Below are positions 45,365-54,701 of a DNA stretch of 64,000 nucleotides, piece after piece. The notes under the pieces were generated by a model. It saw only the letters and a list, made by a program, of their open reading frames with translations. It ran no database searches and was not told the DNA's origin. Position 1 is the first letter of the stretch, and every line of letters starts with the position of its first letter. The stretch covers positions 654,686 through 718,685 of the forward strand of contig NZ_FQWQ01000003.1 of NCBI RefSeq assembly GCF_900129725.1, written 5' to 3'. The position numbers and the translations under genes are program-made. This DNA is from Chryseolinea serpens (lineage in GTDB: Bacteria; Bacteroidota; Bacteroidia; Cytophagales; Cyclobacteriaceae).

Positions 45365-47002
45365 TTATCCGATTTTACGTGATGTATTGATGACGTTAAC
45401 TCCGTTGAAGCGTGTCGTGGACGAGCCGTGCGACACCGCGCTAACCTGTTGAGGTTGTCCCTTTCCGTCAAAGAAAGATCCGCCCAGGCGATAGTCGCTC
45501 TGATCGGCAATGCCGACACACGAGTTCCAGAATTCCTGGGTGTTGGATTGATAGGCCACATCTTTCAATGCCCCCACGATCTTTCCATCCTTGATCTCAT
45601 AGTAAAGCTGTCCGCCAAACTGGAAGTTATACCGCTGCTGATCGATGGAGAACGATCCGTCGCCGATGATATAAATTCCTTTTTGAACACCTTTGATGAG
45701 GTCATCAATACTCTTCTTTTCCTTGCCGGGCTGTAGCGAGATGTTGGCCATGCGCTGGAACTGAACACTGCTCCAGTTGTCGGCATAGCAACAACCTTGT
45801 GAAGCAGGCAATCCCAAAATGTGCGCCTGGTCGCGGATCGCCTGGTAGCTCACGAGCGTGCCGTCTTTGATAACATCCCACTGACCGCACTTCACGCCTT
45901 CATCGTCATAGCCTACTGCGCCCAGTGAACCCACTTGGGTCTTGTCAGCCACGATGTTGACGAGCTTGCTGCCGTAGTTGAATTTTTTGGATTCCCATTT
46001 ATCCAGCGTCAGGAAGGACGTGCCGGCGAAGTTGGCTTCATAACCGAGCACGCGGTCCAATTCGGTCGGGTGACCTGTGGATTCGTGGATGGTGAGCCAC
46101 AAGTGTGAAGGATCGAGGATCAAATCATACTTGCCGGGCTCAACCGATTTTGCTTTGATCTTTTCGCCTGCTTGCTTGGCGCCAGCCTTGGCATCTTCCA
46201 GCATGTCGTAGCGACCTTTGTACAGCGTGGTCACGCCTTGAATTTTATCTTGCGGACGGGCATACAAATATTCATAGCCCATGCCCATGGGCGCACTCAA
46301 TGCATTGCGCGTCTCGAACTTTCCGGTGGCGGCATCGATCTTCGTGATGAAGAACGTGGGCCAGATGCGGTGAATGTCCTGGTCGATATAGGAACCATCG
46401 GAGGATGCGAAATACTTCTGTTCGTTCACCATAAAGAGGAACGAGTTGATGTAGTCGGCGCCGCCCTTCATGGCTTCAGCATTCACGCCCAACAGCAAGT
46501 CGACTTTTTCCTTGATGGGAACTTCGAAGGCATTTTTTTCGATGGGTGCTTTCCAGCTCACTTCGCCATAGCCTTTTTGAGGAGCGAGTTGAACCGGCTC
46601 TGTCAACAGGCGGGAGTTTTCTTTCGCGATGGCCACCGCCAGTTCTGCGGCTTTGGCAATGCTGTCTTTGTCCAGTTTGTCGGTGGCGGCAAAGCCCCAA
46701 CCGCCCTGGGCCACCACGCGAACGCCGAGGCCGTAGGATTCCGTGTTCACGATGTTTTGCACCTTGTCTTCACGGGTGATGACGAATTGATTGAGGTAGC
46801 GACCGATACGCACGTCGGTGTAGGTCGCTCCTTTGGCGCGGGCTGCGTTGAGCGCGACGTCGGCCATCTGCTTCTTCAGGGCCACGTCAACCGTTTCGAG
46901 CGCTCTTTCCGGGGCAATGGGGCGACCCATGCCGGGAATGGCCGATAACATGGCCGCTGTGGTGCCCATGCCGGTCAGGTAAAGGAAGTCTCTTCTTTTC
47001 AA
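45365..47002 (-). CDS. Tat-signalled TldD-type metalloprotease, copy 3
   Basis: A 545-residue TldD. The N-terminus MKRRDFLYLTGMGTTAAML is a twin-arginine signal. The zinc motif is LTIHESTGHPTELDR (HExxxH), with the third ligand Cys probably in FWNSCVG and the family end GKGQPQQVSAVSHG. The start codon is TTG (47000-47002), because no ATG lies upstream and the Tat motif begins there. It has its own upstream region after a terminator at 47131-47165, so this pair is a separate transcription unit from the first. Confidence 0.9.
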   Translation of the reverse strand: MKRRDFLYLTGMGTTAAMLSAIPGMGRPIAPERALETVDVALKKQMADVALNAARAKGATYTDVRIGRYLNQFVITREDKVQNIVNTESYGLGVRVVAQGGWGFAATDKLDKDSIAKAAELAVAIAKENSRLLTEPVQLAPQKGYGEVSWKAPIEKNAFEVPIKEKVDLLLGVNAEAMKGGADYINSFLFMVNEQKYFASSDGSYIDQDIHRIWPTFFITKIDAATGKFETRNALSAPMGMGYEYLYARPQDKIQGVTTLYKGRYDMLEDAKAGAKQAGEKIKAKSVEPGKYDLILDPSHLWLTIHESTGHPTELDRVLGYEANFAGTSFLTLDKWESKKFNYGSKLVNIVADKTQVGSLGAVGYDDEGVKCGQWDVIKDGTLVSYQAIRDQAHILGLPASQGCCYADNWSSVQFQRMANISLQPGKEKKSIDDLIKGVQKGIYIIGDGSFSIDQQRYNFQFGGQLYYEIKDGKIVGALKDVAYQSNTQEFWNSCVGIADQSDYRLGGSFFDGKGQPQQVSAVSHGSSTTRFNGVNVINTSRKIG

Positions 47003-47080
47003 AGTTTAAGGGTTTAGAGTTATTCGTTATGAGCTTTATCGAAAAGCAATATCCAAAAGTTTTGCAAAATTCAATCTTTT

Positions 47081-47090
47081 GGACCGGTCC
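47081..47090. promoter_or_regulatory. Perfect 10-bp palindrome upstream of tldD copy 3
   Basis: GGACCGGTCC, about 80 bases before the TTG start, in the short region that must hold the promoter of the second pair. Downstream on the minus strand GAATTTTG is one mismatch from TAnnTTTG. A regulator site is possible. Confidence 0.3.
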
Positions 47091-47130
47091 CCTTACAATT
47101 TTTTGTTTGGACAATACCTCAAAATCCGGT

Positions 47131-47165
47131 ATAAAAAGAAAATCCCTGACGATTATCAGGGATTT
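47131..47165 (-). terminator. Intrinsic terminator of the first TldD-TldD-TldE unit
   Basis: A perfect 10-bp stem AAATCCCTGA/TCAGGGATTT (47140-47149 with 47156-47165), followed on the minus strand by TTCTTTTTAT. Confidence 0.9.
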
Positions 47166-47184
47166 CTATCGAAGTACTAGATGA

Positions 47185-48528
47185 CTAAACAGCGTCCGAC
47201 AAGCTGGTGAACGTGAAGTCGCGCAGCTTCATGTAGGGGATGAGGAAGCTGGCCCCGCCCCCAGGACCACCGTCCACGTCAACCCTCACTTGCTTGCCCA
47301 ACGTCTCCACGTTGTTCAGCATGATGACGGGGCTTTCGTTGAAGCGGAAGTTCTTGATGGGATGCTTCACTTTACCATTCTCAACAAAGAACGTGGCGTC
47401 GCGTGTGAGGCCGGTATAAAGTTGAGTCTGGGGATCTACGGCACGGATATACCAGAAGCGTGTGACCAGGATACCTTTCTTGGTGTCTTTGATGAGATCC
47501 CCCAGCGAAGCGTTGCCGCCTTCCATAATGGCATTGCCGGGGAACGGCACAGGAGCAACATTTTTATTCGATGCCCAATAGCGGTCATAGAACATGTTGG
47601 CCACCGTTCCGTTTTTGATGATGTCCATTTTCTTACGCGCTTGTCCATCGCCCGACCAGGGAGAGGCAGGAACGTCGAGGTTGAAGGGATCGGTGTAGAT
47701 GGTTACACGCTCGTCCATGATCTTTTCACCCATCTTGGTCCCACCGCCTTTTTTGGCGAGGAAGCTGCGGCCTTCATCGGCCTGGCGTGCGTTCATGTTG
47801 AACAGCATGTTGCGGATCAATTCCGCAGAAGCGGCGGGCTCCAGGATCACGGTGTATTTTCCGGGCTCGATGGCTTTGGCCTGGCGTGATTGTAAAGCTT
47901 TGTCAATGGCAATGCGCGAGGCCTCGGCGGTGTCGAGTTTGTTCACGTCGTTGAAGCTGCGCGTCACCCAGCCTGAACCGGTGCCGTCGTTGCTGCGCAT
48001 GGTCACGGTGAAGTTCACGCCCGTGGATTGGTTGTAGGCAAACAATCCTTTCGTGTTCATCATCGATGCGAAGCTATAGTTGTCTTCGAGGAACCCTGCC
48101 GCGGTCACATCTTTTGCGATGGCTGGGTTGATGCTATTGGCTGCGGCTTGCGCGCGATATTCAGGGGTAATCTTCGCGGTGGATTCGAAATACGTTTTCG
48201 ATTCACCATAGGTTTGTTGCGGAAGCGGCTCCATAAACTCAGGGTTCTCCGGTGCCAGCTTGGCCAGTTCTTCCGAACGGCGCACCACTTTCTCCAGCGA
48301 CGCGTCATCAAATTCGTTGATCGTGGCCACGCCCGACTTCTTGCCGAAGTTGGATTGCACGATCAGTGTAACGTCGCTGTTCTCGCCTGCCGTGGAAACG
48401 CTGTTGCGGGCGTAGCGTATATTACCTCCGTTGGTACCGTTCAGGTTCACCTCGCAGGCGTCTGCTTTGGAAAAGGCGATCACCTTCTCCAATATTTTTT
48501 TCGATTCTTCTTTTGAAAATATAGCCAT
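47185..48528 (-). CDS. TldE/PmbA-like metalloprotease subunit, copy 1
   Basis: A 447-residue TldE-type protein very like copy 2: CEVNLNGTNGGNIRYARNSV, YTVILEPAASAELIRNML, TGLTRDATFFVENGKVKH and NFRFNESPVIMLNN. No HExxxH and no signal peptide (MAIFSKEESKKILEKVIAF). The C-terminus ends RDFTFTSLSDAV, nearly the same as in copy 2 (RDFTFSSLSDAV). It follows tldD copy 2 after 22 bases and ends the first unit. It is the only visible TldE partner for two upstream TldD genes. Confidence 0.9.
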   Translation of the reverse strand: MAIFSKEESKKILEKVIAFSKADACEVNLNGTNGGNIRYARNSVSTAGENSDVTLIVQSNFGKKSGVATINEFDDASLEKVVRRSEELAKLAPENPEFMEPLPQQTYGESKTYFESTAKITPEYRAQAAANSINPAIAKDVTAAGFLEDNYSFASMMNTKGLFAYNQSTGVNFTVTMRSNDGTGSGWVTRSFNDVNKLDTAEASRIAIDKALQSRQAKAIEPGKYTVILEPAASAELIRNMLFNMNARQADEGRSFLAKKGGGTKMGEKIMDERVTIYTDPFNLDVPASPWSGDGQARKKMDIIKNGTVANMFYDRYWASNKNVAPVPFPGNAIMEGGNASLGDLIKDTKKGILVTRFWYIRAVDPQTQLYTGLTRDATFFVENGKVKHPIKNFRFNESPVIMLNNVETLGKQVRVDVDGGPGGGASFLIPYMKLRDFTFTSLSDAV

Positions 48529-48550
48529 GATACTGTTGTTATAGGTTAGG

Positions 48551-50191
48551 TTAAAGAGTTCTTCCGGTATTGATCACATTCACGCCGTTGAAGCGGGCGG
48601 TTGCCGAGCCGTGCGACACAGCGTTCGACTGCGCGGGTTGCCCCTTGCCATCGTTGAAGGCCCCGTTCATACGGTAGTCGCGTTCGTCGCAAACCTGCGC
48701 GCACGAATTCCAGAACTCCTGCGTGTTGGATTGATAGGCCACGTCTTTCAACATGCCCGCGATCTTGCCGTTCTTGATCTCGAAGAACAACACACCGCCG
48801 AACTGGAAATTATACCGCTGCTGGTCGATCGAGAAAGATCCGTCCTTTACGATATAAATACCCTTCTCCACGCCCGCGATCATCTGGTCTGGGGTGAGTT
48901 GTGTCTTGCCGGGTTGTAGCGACACGTTGGCCATGCGCTGGAACTGCACATCGCGCCAGCTCTGCGAATAACAGCAGCCATGCGATTCGCCTTGCCCGAG
49001 AATGTGCACCTGGTCGCGGATGGCTTGATAGTTCACGAGGATGCCGTCCTTCACCAGGTCCCACTGCTTGGTCTTCACGCCTTCGTCGTCATAGCCTACG
49101 GCGCCGAGCGATCCGGGCTGAACTTTATCGGCCACAAAGTTCACGGCCTTGCTGCCGTATTGGAACGTCTTCGATTGCAATTTGTCCAGTGTGGCAAAGC
49201 TGGTTCCCGCATAGTTGGCTTCATACCCCAGCACGCGATCCAGCTCCAACGGGTGACCTACCGATTCGTGGATGGTGAGCCACAAATGTGAGGGCTCCAG
49301 CACGAGATCGTATTTTCCGGGCTCTACCGATTTTGCAGAAATCATCTGCTTGGCCTGCTCGGCAGCAAACGTAGCGTCTTCAACAATATCATACGACTTG
49401 TTGTAGAGGGTGATGCCTCCGGGGCCCTGGATCTTGTCCTGTGCCTTTCCATCCAGGTATTCATAGCCCATGCCCACGGGCGCGCTGAACGCAGAACGTG
49501 TCTTGAACTGGCCCGATGCCTTGTCGATCATCGTGACCTGGAAGTTGGGCCAGGTGCGGTGAATATCCTGGTCGATGTAGGAACCTTCGGTGGAGGCAAA
49601 ATATTTTTGCTCATTCACCAGGAACATGATGCTGTTGATAAAGTTGGCTCCTTTTTCCATCGCTTTCGCGTTGGCATTCAGCAGGAGGTCGGCCTTTTCT
49701 TTGATGGGAACCTCAAAGCCGTTTTTCTGGATCGGTGTTTTCCACGACACTTCGCCATAGCCTTTCTCGGCAGCGAGCTTCACAGGTTCTTTCTGGAATT
49801 TTGAATTCGCTTTCGCGATGGTTACCGCGCGTTCGGTGGCCTTCTTGATGCCATCGGGTGTCACCTCATTGGTGGCGGCAAAGCCCCAGGTGCCATTGGC
49901 AATGACACGGATGCCCACACCATAGGATTCGGTGTTGCGTACGCTCTGCACTTTGTTTTCACGGGTGATGACAAACTGGTTGAGGTAACGGCCGATGCGA
50001 ACGTCGGCATAGGTTGCTCCATTGGAGCGGGCCGTGTTAAGGCCTACATCCGCCAGGCGTTTTTTCTGCGAAACGTCCAGGCCGGGGACGAGCAGTTCCT
50101 CCGCGGTGATGGTGTTTGCCAGTGAAGACACGGGCAGCATCAGCGCGCCCGCGCCCATCCCGGCCAATTGAATAAAGTCTCTTCTTTTCAT
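48551..50191 (-). CDS. Tat-signalled TldD-type metalloprotease, copy 2
   Basis: A 546-residue TldD. The N-terminus MKRRDFIQLAGMGAGALML is a Tat signal followed by a hydrophobic stretch. The zinc motif is LTIHESVGHPLELDR, and FWNSCAQV with GKGQPAQSNAVSHG supply the rest of the site. RIGRYLNQFVITRENKV and YFASTEGSYIDQDIHR are conserved with the other two copies. It starts with ATG at 50189-50191, 11 bases after the stop of copy 1. Confidence 0.9.
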   Translation of the reverse strand: MKRRDFIQLAGMGAGALMLPVSSLANTITAEELLVPGLDVSQKKRLADVGLNTARSNGATYADVRIGRYLNQFVITRENKVQSVRNTESYGVGIRVIANGTWGFAATNEVTPDGIKKATERAVTIAKANSKFQKEPVKLAAEKGYGEVSWKTPIQKNGFEVPIKEKADLLLNANAKAMEKGANFINSIMFLVNEQKYFASTEGSYIDQDIHRTWPNFQVTMIDKASGQFKTRSAFSAPVGMGYEYLDGKAQDKIQGPGGITLYNKSYDIVEDATFAAEQAKQMISAKSVEPGKYDLVLEPSHLWLTIHESVGHPLELDRVLGYEANYAGTSFATLDKLQSKTFQYGSKAVNFVADKVQPGSLGAVGYDDEGVKTKQWDLVKDGILVNYQAIRDQVHILGQGESHGCCYSQSWRDVQFQRMANVSLQPGKTQLTPDQMIAGVEKGIYIVKDGSFSIDQQRYNFQFGGVLFFEIKNGKIAGMLKDVAYQSNTQEFWNSCAQVCDERDYRMNGAFNDGKGQPAQSNAVSHGSATARFNGVNVINTGRTL

Positions 50192-50202
50192 ACGTATGCC
50201 GG

Positions 50203-51843
50203 TTAAATGGTTCTTCCTGTATTGATCACATTGATGCCGTCGAAGCGCGACGTGGAGCTGCCGTGCGATACGGCGCTGACCTGCGAGGGCTGGCCTTTGC
50301 CGTCGAAAAACGATCCGAACAAGCGGTAATCTTTTTCGTCGCAGATCTTCGTGCAGCTGTTCCAGAACTCTTGCGTGTTGGATTGATAGGCCACATCGTT
50401 GAGCATGCCGGCGATGGCGCCGTTCTTGATCTCGTAAAATACGGTACCTCCGAATTGGAAATTATACCGCTGCTGGTCGATCGAGTAGGAGCCCCGTCCC
50501 GCGATGTAGATGCCCTTTTCCACATCCTTGATCATCTCGTTGATCGAATACGGGTCTTTGCCCGGCGCCAGCGAGATGTTAGCCATGCGTTGAAACTGAA
50601 CATCGCTCCAGCTCTGCGCATAGCAGCAACCGTGCGATTCGTTTTGTCCCAGGATATGCACCTGATCGCGGATCGCCTGATAGTTCACCAGGATGCCGTC
50701 CTTGATCAGATCCCAACGTTTGCACTGCACGCCTTCATCGTCATAGCCCACGGCGCCGAGCGAACCGGGCTGCACCTTGTCGGCAAAGATGTTGACAAGC
50801 TTGCTGCCATAGTTGAATTTGCCGGTCTTCCATTTGTCCAGTGTGGCGAAGCTGGTGCCGGCGTAGTTGGCTTCGTAGCCGAGCACGCGATCCAACTCCA
50901 ACGGGTGGCCTACCGATTCGTGGATGGTGAGGCCGAGGTGATTGGGTTCCAATACCACGCTGTATTTTCCGGGCTCCACCGATTTTGCCGTCAGCATTTC
51001 CTTGGCTTGCTTAGCGGCCAGGGTGGCATCTTCGATCATGTCGTAGCTATTCCGGTACAACATAACATCGGCAGGTCCGTGAAGTTTGTCGATCGCTTTC
51101 GGGATCATGTATTCATAGCCCATACCCATCGGTGCGCTCAACGCCTGACGGATCTTGAACGTACCGGAACCTTTGTCGACAGCGGTCACCGAGAAGGTGG
51201 GCCAGATGCGATGAATGTCCTGGTCGATGTAGGAACCTTCTGAGGAGGCGAAATATTTTTGTTCATTCACCTGGAAAAGGTTTGAGCTCACAAAGCTCGC
51301 GCCGTTCTGCTGGGCGGCGGCGTTGGTCTTGAGCAGCAGGTCTGCTTTTTCGGAAACCGGGACTTCGAAAGAATTTTTCTCGATCGGGGTTTTCCACGTC
51401 ACTTCGCCGTAGGATTTTACCGGAGCCAATTTCACGGGCTCCTTCTGGAATTTCGAATTTGCTTTCGCGATCGCTACCGCCTGTTGGGTGGCTTTTTTGA
51501 TGCCATCGGGTGTGACGGTGTTGGTGGAAGCAAAACCCCATGTGCCGTTCACGATCACGCGGATGCCCACGCCGAACGATTCGGTGTTTACGATGTTCTG
51601 TACTTTGTTTTCGCGCGTCGAGATAAATTGATTGAGGTAACGCCCGATCCGGATGTCAGCATAGGTGGCGCCCTGGGATTTGGCGGTGTTCAGGGCAACA
51701 TCGGCGAGTTGCTTTTTTTGCACCGCATCCAGGGGGACATCCAACAATGCTTCAACGGGAATGGGGTTGCCCATCAGGGGCACCGTCATCAGCATCCCGC
51801 CAATGCCGAGCCCGGCCAGTTGAACGAATTCTCTTCTTTTCAA
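50203..51843 (-). CDS. Tat-signalled TldD-type metalloprotease, copy 1
   Basis: A 546-residue TldD heading the array. The N-terminus MKRREFVQLAGLGIGGMLM is a Tat signal. The zinc motif is LTIHESVGHPLELDR; the third-ligand region is FWNSCTKI and GKGQPSQVSAVSHG. The start is TTG (51841-51843) immediately before the Tat motif, as in copy 3. The region upstream (51844-51905) should hold the promoter, but I found no good match to both boxes. Confidence 0.9.
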   Translation of the reverse strand: MKRREFVQLAGLGIGGMLMTVPLMGNPIPVEALLDVPLDAVQKKQLADVALNTAKSQGATYADIRIGRYLNQFISTRENKVQNIVNTESFGVGIRVIVNGTWGFASTNTVTPDGIKKATQQAVAIAKANSKFQKEPVKLAPVKSYGEVTWKTPIEKNSFEVPVSEKADLLLKTNAAAQQNGASFVSSNLFQVNEQKYFASSEGSYIDQDIHRIWPTFSVTAVDKGSGTFKIRQALSAPMGMGYEYMIPKAIDKLHGPADVMLYRNSYDMIEDATLAAKQAKEMLTAKSVEPGKYSVVLEPNHLGLTIHESVGHPLELDRVLGYEANYAGTSFATLDKWKTGKFNYGSKLVNIFADKVQPGSLGAVGYDDEGVQCKRWDLIKDGILVNYQAIRDQVHILGQNESHGCCYAQSWSDVQFQRMANISLAPGKDPYSINEMIKDVEKGIYIAGRGSYSIDQQRYNFQFGGTVFYEIKNGAIAGMLNDVAYQSNTQEFWNSCTKICDEKDYRLFGSFFDGKGQPSQVSAVSHGSSTSRFDGINVINTGRTI

Positions 51844-51905
51844 GGGTAATGGGTTTAGGTTAATGAGTTATTCCTGTGAGTTATTCATTGTAAAATAATC
51901 AAAGA

Positions 51906-51935
51906 AACAAAAAAGGATACCTAAAAAGGTATCCT
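51906..51935 (-). terminator. Intrinsic terminator of the accB-accC unit
   Basis: A perfect 8-bp stem AGGATACC/GGTATCCT (51914-51921 with 51928-51935), followed on the minus strand by TTTTTTGTTT. It isolates accC from the TldD array downstream. Confidence 0.88.
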
Positions 51936-51979
51936 CTGTCAATAGATTATATGAGTGGTTATTCGCGGATCGCGCGTGC

Positions 51980-53332
51980 TTACTCGGAAAGCGTACTGAA
52001 ATCGAATGAAGTTTCCAGAAACTTCGTCGTGAACTTGCCGGAGCGGAACGTGGCGTTGTCCATCAGACTGATGTGGAAGGGGATCGTTGTTTTGATACCT
52101 TCGATGACAAACTCTTGTAACGCGCGCTTCATGCGGGTGATCACTTCCTCGCGCGACTGTCCGGTGATGATCAGTTTGGCGATCATCGAGTCATAGTTCG
52201 GCGGGATGGTATAACCGGCATACACGTGACTGTCGATGCGGACACCGTGGCCGCCGGGCATGTGCAGGTTGGTGATCTTTCCGGGGGAAGGACGGAAGCC
52301 GTTCGCAGGATCTTCCGCGTTGATGCGGCATTCCATGGCAAACATTTTTGGGAAGTAGTTGGTGCCCGAGATGGGAACACCGGCCGCTACCTTGATCTGT
52401 TCTTTGATGAGGTCGTAGTCCGTCACTTCTTCCGTGATGGGGTGCTCTACCTGGATCCGTGTGTTCATCTCCATGAAGTAGAACTTGCCGTGTTTATCCA
52501 CGAGAAACTCGATGGTACCGGCGCCTTCATAGTTGATGGCCTTCGCGCCTTTGACGGCTGCTTCACCCATGCGCTCGCGCAATTCCTGGCTTAGGATGGG
52601 CGAGGGGGTTTCTTCCACCAGTTTCTGGTGACGGCGCTGGATCGAGCAATCGCGTTCGGAAAGGTGACATACTTTTCCGTATTGATCGCCCACGATCTGG
52701 ATCTCGATGTGGCGGGGCTCTTCTACAAATTTCTCGAGGTAAAGACCGTCGTTGCCAAAGGCAGCACCGGCTTCGCGTTTGGCATCATCCCAAGCCTTCT
52801 TGAATTCGGACTCGTTGTTGATGATGCGCATGCCTTTTCCACCACCGCCTGCGGTCGCTTTCACGATCACGGGATAGCCGATCTCTTTCGACATCTCTAT
52901 GCCTTGTTCGATGGAGTCCAACAAACCGTCGGATCCGGGAATGGTGGGCACGCCCGCTTTTTTCATGGTGTCTTTCGCGGTAGACTTGTCGCCCATCGCT
53001 TCGATCATGGCCGGCGTGGGGCCGATGAATTTTATGCCGTACTCATGACAGATGGCCGAGAACTCTGCCCGTTCAGACAGGAAGCCGTAGCCAGGGTGAA
53101 TGGCGTCGGCGTTGGTGATCTCAGCGGCTGAAATGATGCGGGGTATGTTGAGGTATGACTCTTTGCTCGGCGCACCGCCAATGCACACGGCCTCGTCGGC
53201 AAAGCGCACGTGAAGACTTTCGCGATCGGCGGTGGAGTATACCGCTACCGTCTTGATGTCCATTTCGCGACAGGTGCGGATGATCCGCAGGGCGATCTCG
53301 CCCCGGTTTGCTATTAATATTTTCTTAAACAC
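51980..53332 (-). CDS. accC: Acetyl-CoA carboxylase, biotin carboxylase subunit
   Basis: A 450-residue biotin carboxylase that carboxylates biotin on AccB using ATP and bicarbonate. The N-terminus [19 protein letters not shown], the ATP-grasp glycine loop [24 protein letters not shown] and [18 protein letters not shown] are complete. It starts with GTG at 53330-53332. The gap of 127 bases after accB holds no terminator, so the two are probably co-transcribed. Confidence 0.97.
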   Translation of the reverse strand: MFKKILIANRGEIALRIIRTCREMDIKTVAVYSTADRESLHVRFADEAVCIGGAPSKESYLNIPRIISAAEITNADAIHPGYGFLSERAEFSAICHEYGIKFIGPTPAMIEAMGDKSTAKDTMKKAGVPTIPGSDGLLDSIEQGIEMSKEIGYPVIVKATAGGGGKGMRIINNESEFKKAWDDAKREAGAAFGNDGLYLEKFVEEPRHIEIQIVGDQYGKVCHLSERDCSIQRRHQKLVEETPSPILSQELRERMGEAAVKGAKAINYEGAGTIEFLVDKHGKFYFMEMNTRIQVEHPITEEVTDYDLIKEQIKVAAGVPISGTNYFPKMFAMECRINAEDPANGFRPSPGKITNLHMPGGHGVRIDSHVYAGYTIPPNYDSMIAKLIITGQSREEVITRMKRALQEFVIEGIKTTIPFHISLMDNATFRSGKFTTKFLETSFDFSTLSE

Positions 53333-53459
53333 AGTGGTCTGGGGTTAACGTCTAATCATGACATGTTCCGTTACAAATTTGTTCGGCTGCCCGGTGTGCT
53401 CTCTCTGCGAAAGGATCACGCGACAGCGTAAGCAAAAAGACTTCGGAATATGGTATTCA

Positions 53460-54032
53460 TTAATCCGGTTCTACTACGAACAGAACCTGATCGTATTCCA
53501 CGGGCGAAGAGTTTTCGATCATGGCCTTCACGATGGTTCCCGAAACTTCTGATTCGATCTCGTTGAACAACTTCATGGCTTCGATGATACACACCGTCTG
53601 TCCTTTGGTGATCTTGTCGCCAACGGAAACAAATGCAGGCGTGTCGGGTGTCGAGGAGCGGTAGAACGTTCCGATCATGGGCGACTTGATCTCTACGGTC
53701 TTCTTGCCCGTTGCTGCGGGTGCCGCTTCCACGCGGGGTGCTGCGGCTTGTGCTACAGGCGCTGCGGCTGCCGCTACGGGCGCCATCGCGGCTTGCGTCA
53801 TCACGGGGGTTGACTTGAATACCTTTTGATCGGGCTCACGCTTCACGTGAAGCTTCAGCTCTTTGGTTTCAATGTTTACTTCGTTCAATCCCGACTTGGA
53901 AATGAAGTCGATGAGGTCTCTTATTTCTGTCGTTTTCATTGCGGGTTGGTTAGCGGATCCTGATTCGTTCGCGGTCTTCGAAGGAGCAGACTCCTTTTTG
54001 GCTGCGGGTTTTACTGCGCGTGCTTTGCTCAT
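53460..54032 (-). CDS. accB: Acetyl-CoA carboxylase biotin carboxyl carrier protein
   Basis: A 190-residue BCCP. The biotinylation site is in [13 protein letters not shown] (Lys of EAMKL). An Ala/Pro-rich hinge ([19 protein letters not shown]) links it to the N-terminal [16 protein letters not shown], where canonical BCCPs begin. The start at 54032 adds 31 Lys/Ala-rich residues and leaves 7 bases to the efp stop; the ATG at 53939 would give the usual length of 159. The close spacing favours the longer form, but both are possible. Confidence 0.95.
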   Translation of the reverse strand: MSKARAVKPAAKKESAPSKTANESGSANQPAMKTTEIRDLIDFISKSGLNEVNIETKELKLHVKREPDQKVFKSTPVMTQAAMAPVAAAAAPVAQAAAPRVEAAPAATGKKTVEIKSPMIGTFYRSSTPDTPAFVSVGDKITKGQTVCIIEAMKLFNEIESEVSGTIVKAMIENSSPVEYDQVLFVVEPD

Positions 54033-54039
54033 GGTGTAG

Positions 54040-54606
54040 TTATTCTTTTACGCGTTCAACATAATCTCCCGTGGAGGTTTGGACTTTGATCTTGTCGCCC
54101 GTGTTGACAAACAGGGGCACACGAATCTCAACGCCGTTCTCGAGCGTGGCGGCCTTCAGTGTACGGGTAGCCGTATCGCCTTGCATGCCGGGCTCGGTGT
54201 ATTGCACTTCCATCACGACATGGGTGGGGGCTTCCGCGGTGATGGCACTTTCGCCATTTTCAAAGGCGATGAGCAAAGTAACACCTTCTTTGATAAAATT
54301 CACAGAGTTGCCAAGCAATCGCTTGTCGATGTATACCTGGTCGAACGTAATGTTATCCATGCACACCAGGCTGTCGCCGTCGGCATAGAGGTATTGGTAT
54401 TCTTTGGTCTCTACACGCAGGATATCAACTTCTTCTCCGGGGCGGAAACGGTTTTCTGCTACTTTGCCGTTGCGTACGTTGCGCATTTTTATTTGATAAA
54501 AGGCGCGCAGGTTGCCGGGGGTGCGGTGCTGGAGTTCTTCCACCTGCATCACCTCGCCGTTGTAGCGGATGTAATTTCCTTTGCTTAAATCAGAGACGGT
54601 TGCCAT
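54040..54606 (-). CDS. efp: Elongation factor P, Asn-tip variant
   Basis: A 188-residue EF-P, which relieves ribosome stalling at consecutive prolines. Domains: KOW-like N-terminus, OB domains with [20 protein letters not shown]-like end ([20 protein letters not shown]). The loop that reaches the peptidyl centre reads RTPGNLRAF: the position equal to Lys34 of E. coli is Asn32. The ATG at 54606 gives the conserved start [16 protein letters not shown]; the upstream 20 codons are not needed. It lies between fabH and accB. Confidence 0.95.
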   Translation of the reverse strand: MATVSDLSKGNYIRYNGEVMQVEELQHRTPGNLRAFYQIKMRNVRNGKVAENRFRPGEEVDILRVETKEYQYLYADGDSLVCMDNITFDQVYIDKRLLGNSVNFIKEGVTLLIAFENGESAITAEAPTHVVMEVQYTEPGMQGDTATRTLKAATLENGVEIRVPLFVNTGDKIKVQTSTGDYVERVKE

Positions 54607-54701
54607 AAAAAAATCAAACTTTAAGTTACAAATGAATTGATGAATTGCAAGAGTTCGCGCCAACATGCCCCAGGGCTACCGGCTTGAAACCCTTTCGTAT
54701 T

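Noticed and set aside
47003-47184. A search for a short peptide gene that could be a TldD/TldE substrate
   Set aside because: No open frame with a leader-like or Cys/Ser-rich core was found here or in 51844-51979; the spaces hold terminators and promoters only.
48551-51843. TldD copies as a product of a mobile element
   Set aside because: No transposase, terminal repeat or attachment site flanks them, and their composition matches the neighbours; tandem gene duplication is enough.
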